From a virus, in the IMG/VR virus record IMGVR_UViG_3300031730_000199, positions 1 through 32,399 of that record: a DNA stretch of 32,399 bases. One strand, written 5' to 3'. Both the position numbers and the translations under genes were made by a program. The notes below the pieces were generated by a model. It made no database searches. It saw only the letters and a list, made by a program, of their open reading frames with translations, and was not told the DNA's origin. This document shows, in pieces, positions 22,204 to 29,978 of this stretch (position 1 is its first letter; each line of letters starts with the position of its first letter).

Positions 22204-22422
22204 ATGAACATCGAACTCGATGCCCCCGCCGAGATGCCGGCCGGCGCACGCGCCGCCGAGATCATGGCCATCCTGGCCCGCGCCATCGTGCGGACCCTGG
22301 TGGCACCGGACGGCACGCCGGAGGCCGGCGCGGCCACTTGCCGCAAAGAGGCGGTTGGCCTTGGCTTTTCGGCCAACCAGCGCGTTCATACAACCCCTTC
22401 TCAACCGGAGCCGTTGTGCTGA
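22204..22422 (+). CDS. Hypothetical small protein before DUF2924
   Basis: A 72-residue protein beginning MNIELDAPAEMPAGARAAEI, with a helix MAILARAIVRTLVAPDG. Short proteins of this kind, with an ILARAIVR-like helix, often precede DUF2924 genes, as I recall. Its last third (GFSANQRVHTTPSQPEPLC) is the translation of leader element F and is probably not functional sequence, so the gene and the leader overlap. The stop overlaps the GTG of the DUF2924 gene. Evidence that it is a real gene is moderate. Confidence 0.5.
   Translation: MNIELDAPAEMPAGARAAEIMAILARAIVRTLVAPDGTPEAGAATCRKEAVGLGFSANQRVHTTPSQPEPLC
22353..22386 (+). promoter_or_regulatory. Leader element copy F with covarying hairpin
   Basis: GGTTGGCC (22353-22360) pairs with GGCCAACC (22371-22378) around a ten-base loop. 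Boxes CTTGGCTTT (22360-22368) and AACCAGCGCGTT (22375-22386) keep the 9-6-12 layout. Where the second box differs from the others (AACC instead of GAAC), the 5' arm differs to match. The GTG of the DUF2924 gene follows 29 nt later. Confidence 0.8.
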
Positions 22423-22886
22423 ACGATCTCAAGACGAACGACCTGCAGGCGTCGATCGCTGCCCAGGTGGCGGGCCTGCCGCACCTGCCGATGCAGGAAC
22501 TGTGGGTGCTGTGGGACCGCTACTTCTCGCGCCGGCCGGAGCGGCCAAACCGCGACTTCCTGGCCGCGCGCATCGCCTACAAGCTGCAGGAGCAGGCCTT
22601 CGGCGGCCTGGCGGCCGAGACGCGCCGGCGCCTGGAGGCCATCGGCGCGAAGCATTCCAAGATCAAGGTGCGTGCCAAGCCGCGCGAGATCAGTTTCGCG
22701 CCGGGGACCGTCCTGCTGCGCGAATGGGGTGAGCGGGAGCACCGGGTGGCAGTCACCGCCGAAGGGCTGTTCGACTACGAGGGCCGCTCGTTCAAGAGCC
22801 TGACCGCCGTGGCGCGGCACATCACCGGCACGCAGTGGAACGGGCCCTTGTTCTTTGGCCTGCGCGGCGCGCGGGGGGCGGCATGA
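22416..22886 (+). CDS. DUF2924 domain-containing protein
   Basis: A 156-residue protein beginning VLNDLKTNDLQASIAAQVAG from a GTG, with GGAG five bases upstream. The conserved DUF2924 core runs about 22-150: LPMQELWVLWDRYFSRRPER, then YKLQEQAFGG, LREWGEREHRV, FKSLTAVARHITGTQWNGPL and a terminal FFGL. The second half resembles a small DNA-binding beta/alpha fold. The family is usually found directly before large serine recombinases in phages and integrative elements. The stop overlaps the recombinase ATG (ATGA). Its role in recombination is not established. Confidence 0.88.
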   Translation: MLNDLKTNDLQASIAAQVAGLPHLPMQELWVLWDRYFSRRPERPNRDFLAARIAYKLQEQAFGGLAAETRRRLEAIGAKHSKIKVRAKPREISFAPGTVLLREWGEREHRVAVTAEGLFDYEGRSFKSLTAVARHITGTQWNGPLFFGLRGARGAA

Positions 22887-24274
22887 GCGGGCTCACCAAA
22901 GAGAGCGTCCTCAGCAAGCCGCGCAAGCGCTGCGCGGTCTATTGCCGGGTGTCCTCGGACGAGCGGCTGGACCAGGAGTTCAACTCCATCGATGCCCAGA
23001 AAGAGGCTGGCCATGCCTACGTGGCCAGCCAGCGGGCCGAAGGCTGGATTTCGGTCGCGGACGACTACGACGACCCTGGCTTCTCCGGCGGCAACACCGA
23101 ACGTCCGGCGCTCAAGCGGCTGCTGGCCGACATCGAGCGCGGCTTGGTCGACATCGTGGTGGTCTACAAGATCGACCGCCTGACACGCAGCCTGGGCGAC
23201 TTCTCCAAGATGGTGGAGGTGTTCGAGCGCCAGAGGGTGTCGTTCGTGTCGGTCACCCAGCAGTTCAACACCACCACCTCGATGGGCCGGCTGGTGCTCA
23301 ACGTGCTGCTGTCGTTTGCGCAGTTCGAGCGGGAGGTCACCGGCGAGCGCATCCGCGACAAGATCGCCGCCAGCAAGCGCAAGGGGATGTGGATGGGCGG
23401 CATGCCGCCACTCGGCTACGACGTGCGGGATCGCATCCTGATCGCAAACGACGCCGAGGCGGCGGTGGTGCGGCGCATCTTCGAGGAAATGCTGACCCTG
23501 GGATCGCCCACGCAGATCGCGGCCGGCCTCACCGCCGAGGGGATCACGACCAAGGCGTGGACCACCCAGGACGGCCAGCACCGGCTCGGCGGGCGCATCG
23601 ACAAGAAGTTCCTGCACAAGCTGCTGCGCAACCGCGTCTACCTGGGGGAGATTGCGCACAAGGGGGCCTGGTACCCCGGCGCGCACGCGGCCATCATCGG
23701 CCAGGACCTGTGGGACCGGGTGCACGCCGTGCTGGCCCGGGACGGCCACGCCCGCTCGGCCGACACCAAGATCCGGTCGCGCACGGACGCCTTGCTCCGG
23801 GGCCTGCTCTACGAGCCCTCGGGGGAGCGCATGTATCCGACCTACACGAACAAGAACGGGCGCAAGTACCGCTACTACGTGTCCAAGTCCGAGAGCCGGT
23901 TCGGCGCGCCGGGCAAGGGCTATGAGCGCCTGCCGGCCCCTGAAATCGAGGCGGCGGTGATCGCGCAGATCCGGACGGTGCTGGGCAGCCCGGAGGCCAT
24001 CGCCGCGGTGGTGCGCCACATCCAGCGCGATGGCGCCCCGGTCGACGAGGCCACCACCGTGATGGCGATGAGCCGGCTCAACGACGTGTGGGACCAGTTG
24101 TTCCCGGTCGAGCGCCACCGCATTGCCAACCTGATGATCGAGCGGGTCGACCTGGTCCATGACGGCGAGGCACAAGGCATCAAGGTGACGTGGCAGGAAC
24201 TGGGCTGGGACGCCCTGATCGGCGAGTTCGTGCCGCGGGGGATCGGCGCGGAACTGCTGGAAGTGGAGGGTTGA
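22883..24274 (+). CDS. Large serine recombinase, probable integrase
   Basis: A 463-residue protein. The N-terminal resolvase domain begins CAVYCRVSSD (catalytic S24) with IVVVYKIDRLTRS and the helix TGERIRDKIAASKRKGMWMG. The recombinase domain follows (PPLGYDVRDRILIANDAEAA, then LRNRVYLGEIAHKG). The third region (LLRGLLYEPSGERMYPTYTN) lacks the CxxC pairs of the usual zinc ribbon. It catalyses integration and excision at att sites by four-strand cleavage with covalent serine-DNA links. Its genomic target is unknown; an attachment site should lie nearby. The small overlapped genes on either side suggest a single integration operon. Confidence 0.94.
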   Translation: MSGLTKESVLSKPRKRCAVYCRVSSDERLDQEFNSIDAQKEAGHAYVASQRAEGWISVADDYDDPGFSGGNTERPALKRLLADIERGLVDIVVVYKIDRLTRSLGDFSKMVEVFERQRVSFVSVTQQFNTTTSMGRLVLNVLLSFAQFEREVTGERIRDKIAASKRKGMWMGGMPPLGYDVRDRILIANDAEAAVVRRIFEEMLTLGSPTQIAAGLTAEGITTKAWTTQDGQHRLGGRIDKKFLHKLLRNRVYLGEIAHKGAWYPGAHAAIIGQDLWDRVHAVLARDGHARSADTKIRSRTDALLRGLLYEPSGERMYPTYTNKNGRKYRYYVSKSESRFGAPGKGYERLPAPEIEAAVIAQIRTVLGSPEAIAAVVRHIQRDGAPVDEATTVMAMSRLNDVWDQLFPVERHRIANLMIERVDLVHDGEAQGIKVTWQELGWDALIGEFVPRGIGAELLEVEG

Positions 24275-24636
24275 TGGACACCTCGCTCGAAACCTTTGTG
24301 CCCCTGCAGTTCAAGCGAAAGAAGGGGCAATGGCTGGCCGATTCGGGGACATCCGTGCACGACGTCCGGATCCTCGAGGCCGTTGCCCGTGCACTGCACT
24401 GGTACTCACTCCTGGACTCCGGTGCGTTCAACGGTGTGGCCGAAATCGCGCGTGCTGAAGGGTTGATGCCAACGACGGTCGGCAGGCTGCTGCGGTTGGC
24501 AAGGCTGGCCCCAGACATCATCGAGCAGTTCATGGCGGGCAGCCAGCCTCGGCGAGTCACCCTGCTATGGCTGATGCGTCACGACATTCCGGCGCTTTGG
24601 GCCGAGCAGCGCCAGATGCTTGAGATCTTCAAATAG
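24274..24636 (+). CDS. HTH-like protein linked to the serine recombinase (paralogue 1)
   Basis: A 120-residue protein beginning MDTSLETFVPLQFKRKKGQW; its ATG shares one base with the recombinase stop. A central HTH-like part (VAEIARAEGLMPTTVGRLLR, then LARLAPDIIEQFMAG) occupies about 57-91. It shares the LETF[VI]P start, the HW..LL..G and LARLAP segments and a C-terminal PALWAEQRQM with the next gene. Proteins of this kind often lie behind phage serine recombinases; a recombination-directionality or accessory role is possible but unproven here. Confidence 0.7.
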   Translation: MDTSLETFVPLQFKRKKGQWLADSGTSVHDVRILEAVARALHWYSLLDSGAFNGVAEIARAEGLMPTTVGRLLRLARLAPDIIEQFMAGSQPRRVTLLWLMRHDIPALWAEQRQMLEIFK

Positions 24637-24644
24637 GAAGCGGC

Positions 24645-25130
24645 ATGTCCAAGAAGCACTATGGCGTGCAGACAGCACACCCCGTGTCTCACGAGATCCC
24701 GACACCTGCGGGAGGGGTGCGTCTGGAGACCTTCATCCCGTGGACGATGGTCAGGCGCGGAGTGAGGCGGGAGGTCATCACGCCGCTGGATGCTCCGCAG
24801 GAGTTTGCGGTGGAAGCGAGCCGGGAGCATGAGGCCCGGGTCGTAGCGCAGGACTCCGCGCTGGTGCGGGCGCTGGGGCTGGCGCATCACTGGCAGCGGC
24901 TGCTCGACGAGGGGCGGTACCGGACGATCACCGAGATCGCCGCAGCCGAAGGCATGGACCTGGGGCAGGCCAGCCGAGTGGCGCAACTGGCGCGGCTGGC
25001 GCCAAAGCTGGTCGAGGTTTGTGTGGCACGTGGGCCCCACGCGCTCTCTCTGGAACCGTTTGTCCGTCGTAAGCTGCCGACGCTTTGGGCGGCACAGCAG
25101 GAGATGATCGCGGTGACATTGAGCGTATAG
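24645..25130 (+). CDS. HTH-like protein linked to the serine recombinase (paralogue 2)
   Basis: A 161-residue protein beginning MSKKHYGVQTAHPVSHEIPT. It is a clear paralogue of the preceding gene over about 80 residues (EIAAAEGMDLGQASRVAQLA, RLAPKLVEV, TLWAAQQEM), with a longer N-terminus. It starts eight bases after the first one stops. The two may form a heteromer or act on different att sites. No other motif is seen. Confidence 0.68.
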   Translation: MSKKHYGVQTAHPVSHEIPTPAGGVRLETFIPWTMVRRGVRREVITPLDAPQEFAVEASREHEARVVAQDSALVRALGLAHHWQRLLDEGRYRTITEIAAAEGMDLGQASRVAQLARLAPKLVEVCVARGPHALSLEPFVRRKLPTLWAAQQEMIAVTLSV

Positions 25131-25469
25131 ACGTCACATCATCTTCAGCTTCCCCAAGCAGATCGCAGTTCCGGCAGAACACGCGCCCGCTCGTAGCGGG
25201 TAGGTGACGCTCTCGACCGGTCGGCGCATGATCCCGTGCAGGCAAGACTCGACCAACGGGGCTCACGCCGTTCGTGACGGTCAGATCTGGGTATAGGAAG
25301 CTCCAACGCCCTCGGCAAAGCCCAAGACAAGCTTGCTTGACTGGCCTGCACGTGAAGCTCCAAGTACGTGAATTTTGGCGCCTTGATCACTGCGTCCGCT
25401 GATTCGGCGGACAGTTATAGGTCGTACCATTGGCCTTGATCGACACAGTCCAGCGAGTCCGTCACGATC
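25131..25469. other. Intergenic region, probable right boundary of the element
   Basis: A 339-bp stretch with no gene I trust. It holds a small inverted repeat (CCCGCT, CGT, AGCGGG at 25186-25200) and, on the minus strand, fragments of open frame with some coding flavour. The gene order changes from phage-type to envelope-type here, so an att site may lie in it. The left att site is outside the window, so no core can be defined. Confidence 0.5.
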
Positions 25470-26168
25470 ATGCAACTGGCGCATACACCGGCGACATTCC
25501 CTCGTGCAGCGCATCGCAGGATCCCCGCGGCGGGCCTCCTCCCGCTGCTGATGCTGGTCAACCTAGCCGGCTGCGCCAACGACCAGCAGCGGACGCGCGC
25601 CGAAGGCGCCGGGATCGGCGCGGTCATCGGCGCAGCGATCGGTGGTGCCATCGGCGGGCGCGACGGTGCCGCCATCGGCGCTGTCATCGGTGCCGGCGGC
25701 GGCGCGGTCTTCGGTGATCAGCAGGCGAAGAAGAAGCAGCAGTACGCCGAGAGGGAGGATGCGCTGAAGCTTGCGATCCAGCAGGCCCAGGAGACCACGC
25801 GCCAGGCCCGTTTGGCCAACGAGAGCCTCCGGCGCGACATCGTGGTGTTGGACGACGCCGTCAAGCGCCTGAAAGGCCAGCGCATGGACGCCCGTCGTCG
25901 CACTAAGCTGGCCCAGGCGAGCCGGCAGCAGTTGAAGCAGTCCAACGCGAAGGTCGAGCAGCAACTGGTTGCAGTGCGGCAGGAGATCGGCAGGCAGCAG
26001 CAGGCACTACAGCGCGACGTCGAGATGGCACGCGCAGCGCCGGAGGCGCCGTCGCCGCCAGCACTGCGCTTGGTCGGGGCCGGCGTGGACGATCTGCGGT
26101 CACAGGAGCGCGCTCTGGAACGTGCCAAGGCGCAGTTGGCGTTGCTCGATTCGAACCGCGCGTTCTGA
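25470..26168 (+). CDS. Lipoprotein with glycine zipper and coiled coil
   Basis: A 232-residue protein. Signal peptide, then lipobox LAGC with C35 (LMLVNLAGC) as the acylation site. Residues about 46-82 are a glycine-zipper region (GAGIGAVIGAAIGGAIGG and GAAIGAVIGAGGGAVFG). The remainder is a long, highly charged coiled coil (KKKQQYAEREDALKLAIQQA). Glycine zippers occur in outer-membrane and pore-linked lipoproteins. Start is uncertain: the signal peptide is long, and no good ribosome site precedes ATG 25470; a start nearer the hydrophobic segment is possible. It is the first of three co-directional genes. Confidence 0.78.
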   Translation: MQLAHTPATFPRAAHRRIPAAGLLPLLMLVNLAGCANDQQRTRAEGAGIGAVIGAAIGGAIGGRDGAAIGAVIGAGGGAVFGDQQAKKKQQYAEREDALKLAIQQAQETTRQARLANESLRRDIVVLDDAVKRLKGQRMDARRRTKLAQASRQQLKQSNAKVEQQLVAVRQEIGRQQQALQRDVEMARAAPEAPSPPALRLVGAGVDDLRSQERALERAKAQLALLDSNRAF

Positions 26169-26180
26169 GCGAGGGGACCC

Positions 26181-26714
26181 ATGACACATTGCCATCCGTC
26201 TGGGCTGCTGCGCATTGCCGCTGCCGTGCTGTGCGCCGCCACGCTGGCGGCTTGCCAAACCACCGGCGATCCGCGCAAAGGCGGCCTGCTGGGCTGGAAC
26301 GAACAGCAGGCGATGGCGCGGCAGCGAGCGCTGGAGGCCCAGCGTACGGCCGCACAGCGTGAGCTGGGCCAGGAGAAGCAGCGGAGCGCCGAATTGATAG
26401 CCCGCCAGTCGCAACTCGGGTCCGAGGCGCAGACCCTACAGGCATCGCTTGCCAGCGCGCTGGGCGAGAACGACGCGCTCGACGCCCGGCTGCTGGATCT
26501 GATGGGCCAGCGCAAGCTGGCGGACGCCGAACTGGCGCGGCTGCAGAAGACGCTAGAAGCGAGCCGGGCCGCGCGCGCCGCCGCTCGGAGCGCGGCGGCG
26601 GACAGGACGGCGTCTGCGCCGGTCGCGGCAGACAAGCTGGCGTGGCATTCGCAAGAAGTGAATCAGTACAACCAGCTGCTGCACGCGGCGGTGATCCTCC
26701 TGATGGGGCGCTGA
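26181..26714 (+). CDS. Coiled-coil lipoprotein
   Basis: A 177-residue protein with a signal peptide (LLRIAAAVLCAATLAAC) and lipobox LAAC, C25 being the acylated residue. Then QTTGDPRKGGLLGWNEQQAM and a long Ala/Arg/Glu-rich coiled coil to about 145. It starts twelve bases after the preceding stop with GAGGGGA just upstream. It has the same lipid anchor and coiled-coil plan as the upstream gene, so the two could act together at the envelope. No enzyme motif is visible. Confidence 0.75.
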   Translation: MTHCHPSGLLRIAAAVLCAATLAACQTTGDPRKGGLLGWNEQQAMARQRALEAQRTAAQRELGQEKQRSAELIARQSQLGSEAQTLQASLASALGENDALDARLLDLMGQRKLADAELARLQKTLEASRAARAAARSAAADRTASAPVAADKLAWHSQEVNQYNQLLHAAVILLMGR

Positions 26715-26715
26715 G

Positions 26716-27753
26716 GTGGCCTGGGGTATCAGGCGGCGATACTGCTGCACCAACGTCCCTGCACGCTGCCCGCATGCGCTCGGCGATGCGCTGTTCAGCC
26801 AGGCGCAGTTCGACCGCTGGAACGGCACCTGTCGGGGCGACGCCGACCGCCTGGGCTGCGGTGCCGCGCTGCAGACGGGGCGGGCGGACAACCGCCGGCC
26901 CTTGTGGGTGGTCGCGAGCGTCGCCGCGGCAGGCCTGTGCGCGGGAGCTGCCGTGCTGCTGCGCACAGTCGTGTTCCCACCACCGCTGGAGGACATCGGT
27001 TTCGTGGCCAGCCGCACGACGGTGGCGGACACGGCCAGCGAGGTAGTGGTCTCGCTGCGCCGCGGCGGCGGCTCGCAGACGCCCGCGCGCCTGCAGGCGC
27101 GTTTCGTCGATGGCAGCGCGCGGTCCGGCGTGGACTACCTCGCCCCGGCGTCCACCCTCGATTTCCCGCGGGGACAGGATCAGCTGGAGATCCACATTCC
27201 GGTCCTACGCGACGGCAACCTGCGCAGGGACGAGCGCCACTTCTCAGTCGTGCTCGACAACGTGCTGGGGCGGCCCAGCCACACGGTTGTGATCGCGCCG
27301 CCGGCCGCCGATCCCGGGGGCCGTGTCGTACTGGAGCAGTCGCTGCTGTCGGCTTCGCGCATCGCCGCGGACATCGCCGGCTTGGTGGTCAAGATCGAGA
27401 CGATGGAAAGGCTGCTGTCCGAATTCCGCAGCGACAATGCCCGCTTCGAGGAAATGCGGCGCCAGCAACGCTCCGCCGCGGACAACCTGGTCCGCGCCCG
27501 CGAGGCCTACCTGCGCGCAGTGCAGGAACTCAAGGCGCTGCCGCCGCGGACGGTGCTGGCGACGGCCGACCGCCTGGCTGTGGACCTGCGCGAGCGGCGC
27601 TTCAAGCAGCAGGCCGACACGCTGCCCGTGCTGAGCCGGCACCTGGAAGAACTGCTGAAGGGTAAGTCGCCCGACATGGACCGCTGGGTCACCGAACTCG
27701 GCGCCACCGTGCCACGGGTGCCGGGCGGGAACGTCCGCAGCCCCAATGTCTGA
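26716..27753 (+). CDS. Membrane protein with cysteine cluster and Calx-beta domain
   Basis: A 345-residue protein from a GTG that follows the upstream stop by one base. Residues about 9-50 hold six Cys (CC, C18, and C-x8-C type pairs), a possible zinc-binding N-terminus. One membrane span lies at about 63-83 (LWVVASVAAAGLCAGAAVLL). A Calx-beta-like domain follows (about 94-190: SGVDYLAPASTLDFP; RRDERHFSVVLDN). The rest is a helical, charged tail (about 205-330). Orientation is likely cysteine domain inside and Calx-beta outside. The combination is unusual. It is the third gene of the plus operon and converges with the SPFH-like gene. Confidence 0.72.
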   Translation: MAWGIRRRYCCTNVPARCPHALGDALFSQAQFDRWNGTCRGDADRLGCGAALQTGRADNRRPLWVVASVAAAGLCAGAAVLLRTVVFPPPLEDIGFVASRTTVADTASEVVVSLRRGGGSQTPARLQARFVDGSARSGVDYLAPASTLDFPRGQDQLEIHIPVLRDGNLRRDERHFSVVLDNVLGRPSHTVVIAPPAADPGGRVVLEQSLLSASRIAADIAGLVVKIETMERLLSEFRSDNARFEEMRRQQRSAADNLVRAREAYLRAVQELKALPPRTVLATADRLAVDLRERRFKQQADTLPVLSRHLEELLKGKSPDMDRWVTELGATVPRVPGGNVRSPNV

Positions 27754-27773
27754 AGACCGGCTGGCGGCGGGCA

Positions 27774-27797
27774 GGCGGCCGTTCAGCGCCGGCCGCC
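27774..27797. terminator. Convergent-gene hairpin, possible bidirectional terminator
   Basis: GGCGGCC (27774-27780) and GGCCGCC (27791-27797) form a 7-bp stem between the Calx-beta gene and the SPFH-like gene, partly inside the latter's last codons. No U-tract follows on either strand. Confidence 0.4.
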
Positions 27798-29924
27798 GGA
27801 CGGCGCCGGGGTCTCGTCCGCATCACCGTGGGACGTCCGTGCGTTATCGGGCGCCGGCAGCCAGGGCAGGTCGTCGCGCGTCGCCGGTACCGTCTTCGGC
27901 GCAAGGGCCGACGAAGCACGTTCGGCAGACAGTCGCGGCATGCGCGTGCCCAGATCTTGGCGCAGAGTTTTGGCCACCTCCCTGCCTTCGTCGCTCTCCG
28001 GGTCGTCCAGCGCATCGCGCTCGCGCGCACCCAGGCTCTTGATGAGCGCGATGCGGTTGCCGTCAAGCGCCTCGCGCTCCTTGCGCTCGTGCTCGAGCGC
28101 AAGCCGGGCCTCGTCGAGCGCGGCATCGCGCACGACCAAGTGCTTGGCCTTGCGCGTTGCCAGCGCGGTGATGTCGGCGTCGGTGTCCAGCCTGCGCAAG
28201 GCCCGTACCTCGATCGACAGGCCGAACTCCTTGCGTATCGCGTCGCCGGCCAGGCGCTCGGCCCACGCGACGATCTGCGTATCGTTGGAAGCGCTGGTCC
28301 AGTGCTGCGCCAGATCGGGGCCCATCGCCATGCGACCTTCCAGCACATTCTTCACGCGCTGCCGGATGTCTGCCAGCTCGAGCGCGATGGCGATGCTGCG
28401 CCGTTCCTCGGCAGACCACGCGCCTGCGGGCACCTGCACTTCCAGTCGCGTGGCCATCACGCGCATGCGCGTCTCGGTCAGTGTCGACTCGCTGCGATAG
28501 CCGAAGTCCTTGCTCTCGAACTGTTCCCAGCCGGCCGCCGTCATGTCGACCACCTCGATCGTGCCGGCGATAGGCACGATGTCGGCCTCGCCGCGGTTGT
28601 ACTGCGGCTTGATATCGGCTTGGAAGTCGACAGTCTGGCCGCGCAGCGCCTTGAAGCGCAGCGCATCCTCGGTCGGTGCCTGCCGGATGTTGACGATTTC
28701 CGAGTTCAAGCCGTAGTCGGCCAGCCGCTTGACGATGGCATCCTCGAGCGCCGGCTTGACCTTGTCCTCGAAGTGCAGATTGAAGTCCTGATGGTCGAAG
28801 CGCTGCACCACGTCGCGGCAAATCTGCCTGACGCGGTCTGCGATAGGCTGTTGCACGTCCAGCGCATCGGGCACGACCAACAGGTGCAGCCGGGAGACGT
28901 TAGGCCCCAGCCGGGTCTGCAGCGAGATCGCGAACTGCACCTGACCGACGGCGTTCTTCAGCTCGTACTTCTGCTGGTCGGCGCCAATGTCCACGCGCAC
29001 CGGCTCCAGCAGCTTCAGCGCCGCGATGTCGGGCAGGCTCTGAAACATCTGTACCTTAAAGCCGATCGTGCGCGCCTCGTCCTCGATGCGCTGGCGCATC
29101 TGCTTCTCGATGGAGTCTTCGCCACGCGAGAAGTGCTGCACCACGTCGTAGTAGCGGCGCGCGAACAGCAACTCCTTGACGGCCTCGCCGATGGCGCGCG
29201 ACATCGCGGCGCGCACCTCGGCATCGCCATTCAACCCGCTCTTCCTGTAGGCCTGGTAATTAGCCAGCCGCAGCAAGGCGGTGGTCTCGGCCATGCGGTC
29301 ACGGCTGCTGTCGGCGAGCGTGAAATGGTCGGCATTGGGCGCTGTGCGGCTGACCTCCACCTGCAACGGTGGTACGTTGCGCAACTGCAGCCCGATGCGG
29401 AAGTGTGCGCCGCCCAGCGCGCGGCGCACTCGTTCGCTCACGCCCTTGTCGAGATCTACGGACTCGCCGATGCCCGTGGAGGTGCGTTGGAAGATGTCCA
29501 ACAGATTGTCGTCACGCTTGAGCTGCTCGCGAAGCATGGTCATCTCGTCGTTCAGCGCGCCGCTGATGAGCTGGTAGAGCACCTCGCCGGGACTGGGCGC
29601 CCCGGACAAGGTCTCGACGAGCCGGTACGCCTGCATGTCCTCGTTGGCTTGAATTACGAACGAGGCGTCGAAGTCCAGATCGACCGCGTTGGTGCCTTCG
29701 GACCAGCGGAATTTCCAGTCCTGGACCTGCTTGGGCACCGTGAACTGCTTAACGAAGTAGTGGACCTCGCCACGGCGGCCGATCAGACCCCCCAAGAGGG
29801 TCTTTCTGTACGGTCCGGCGCGCTTGTCCGCGAACACGACCCGGTGCCCCGCGCCGTGAGCCTGCTCGCTGAACGACTCGGCATTCACCACGCGCACCAG
29901 CTCGTCGATCACATGTTCCGTCAT
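27783..29924 (-). CDS. Large SPFH/band 7-like protein
   Basis: A 713-residue protein. The N-terminal part (about 20-105: VFADKRAGPYRKTLLGGLIG; WKFRWSEGTNAVDLDFDASF) looks like an SPFH core. Three later stretches with a helix-glycine-strand pattern (RTIGFKVQMFQSLPDI; LADYGLNSEIVNIRQA; KEFGLSIEVRALRRL) look like repeated SPFH C-terminal elements. The end (about 590-713) is charged coiled coil and disordered. No signal peptide or membrane span is seen. SPFH proteins form ring assemblies on membranes. Start 29924 has AGGAGA five bases upstream. It is the second gene after the 806-aa gene. The domain call is a pattern reading and could be wrong. Confidence 0.6.
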   Translation of the reverse strand: MTEHVIDELVRVVNAESFSEQAHGAGHRVVFADKRAGPYRKTLLGGLIGRRGEVHYFVKQFTVPKQVQDWKFRWSEGTNAVDLDFDASFVIQANEDMQAYRLVETLSGAPSPGEVLYQLISGALNDEMTMLREQLKRDDNLLDIFQRTSTGIGESVDLDKGVSERVRRALGGAHFRIGLQLRNVPPLQVEVSRTAPNADHFTLADSSRDRMAETTALLRLANYQAYRKSGLNGDAEVRAAMSRAIGEAVKELLFARRYYDVVQHFSRGEDSIEKQMRQRIEDEARTIGFKVQMFQSLPDIAALKLLEPVRVDIGADQQKYELKNAVGQVQFAISLQTRLGPNVSRLHLLVVPDALDVQQPIADRVRQICRDVVQRFDHQDFNLHFEDKVKPALEDAIVKRLADYGLNSEIVNIRQAPTEDALRFKALRGQTVDFQADIKPQYNRGEADIVPIAGTIEVVDMTAAGWEQFESKDFGYRSESTLTETRMRVMATRLEVQVPAGAWSAEERRSIAIALELADIRQRVKNVLEGRMAMGPDLAQHWTSASNDTQIVAWAERLAGDAIRKEFGLSIEVRALRRLDTDADITALATRKAKHLVVRDAALDEARLALEHERKEREALDGNRIALIKSLGARERDALDDPESDEGREVAKTLRQDLGTRMPRLSAERASSALAPKTVPATRDDLPWLPAPDNARTSHGDADETPAPSGGRR

Positions 29925-29978
29925 GGCACTCTCCTGGACTGTTTTCTGACGTATGCAGCGCGCATGGCCGTGGTACCT

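Noticed and set aside
24928-25266. Minus-strand frame with a CRNC motif, as a zinc protein
   Set aside because: It overlaps the paralogue 2 gene on the other strand over much of its length and has no start signal.
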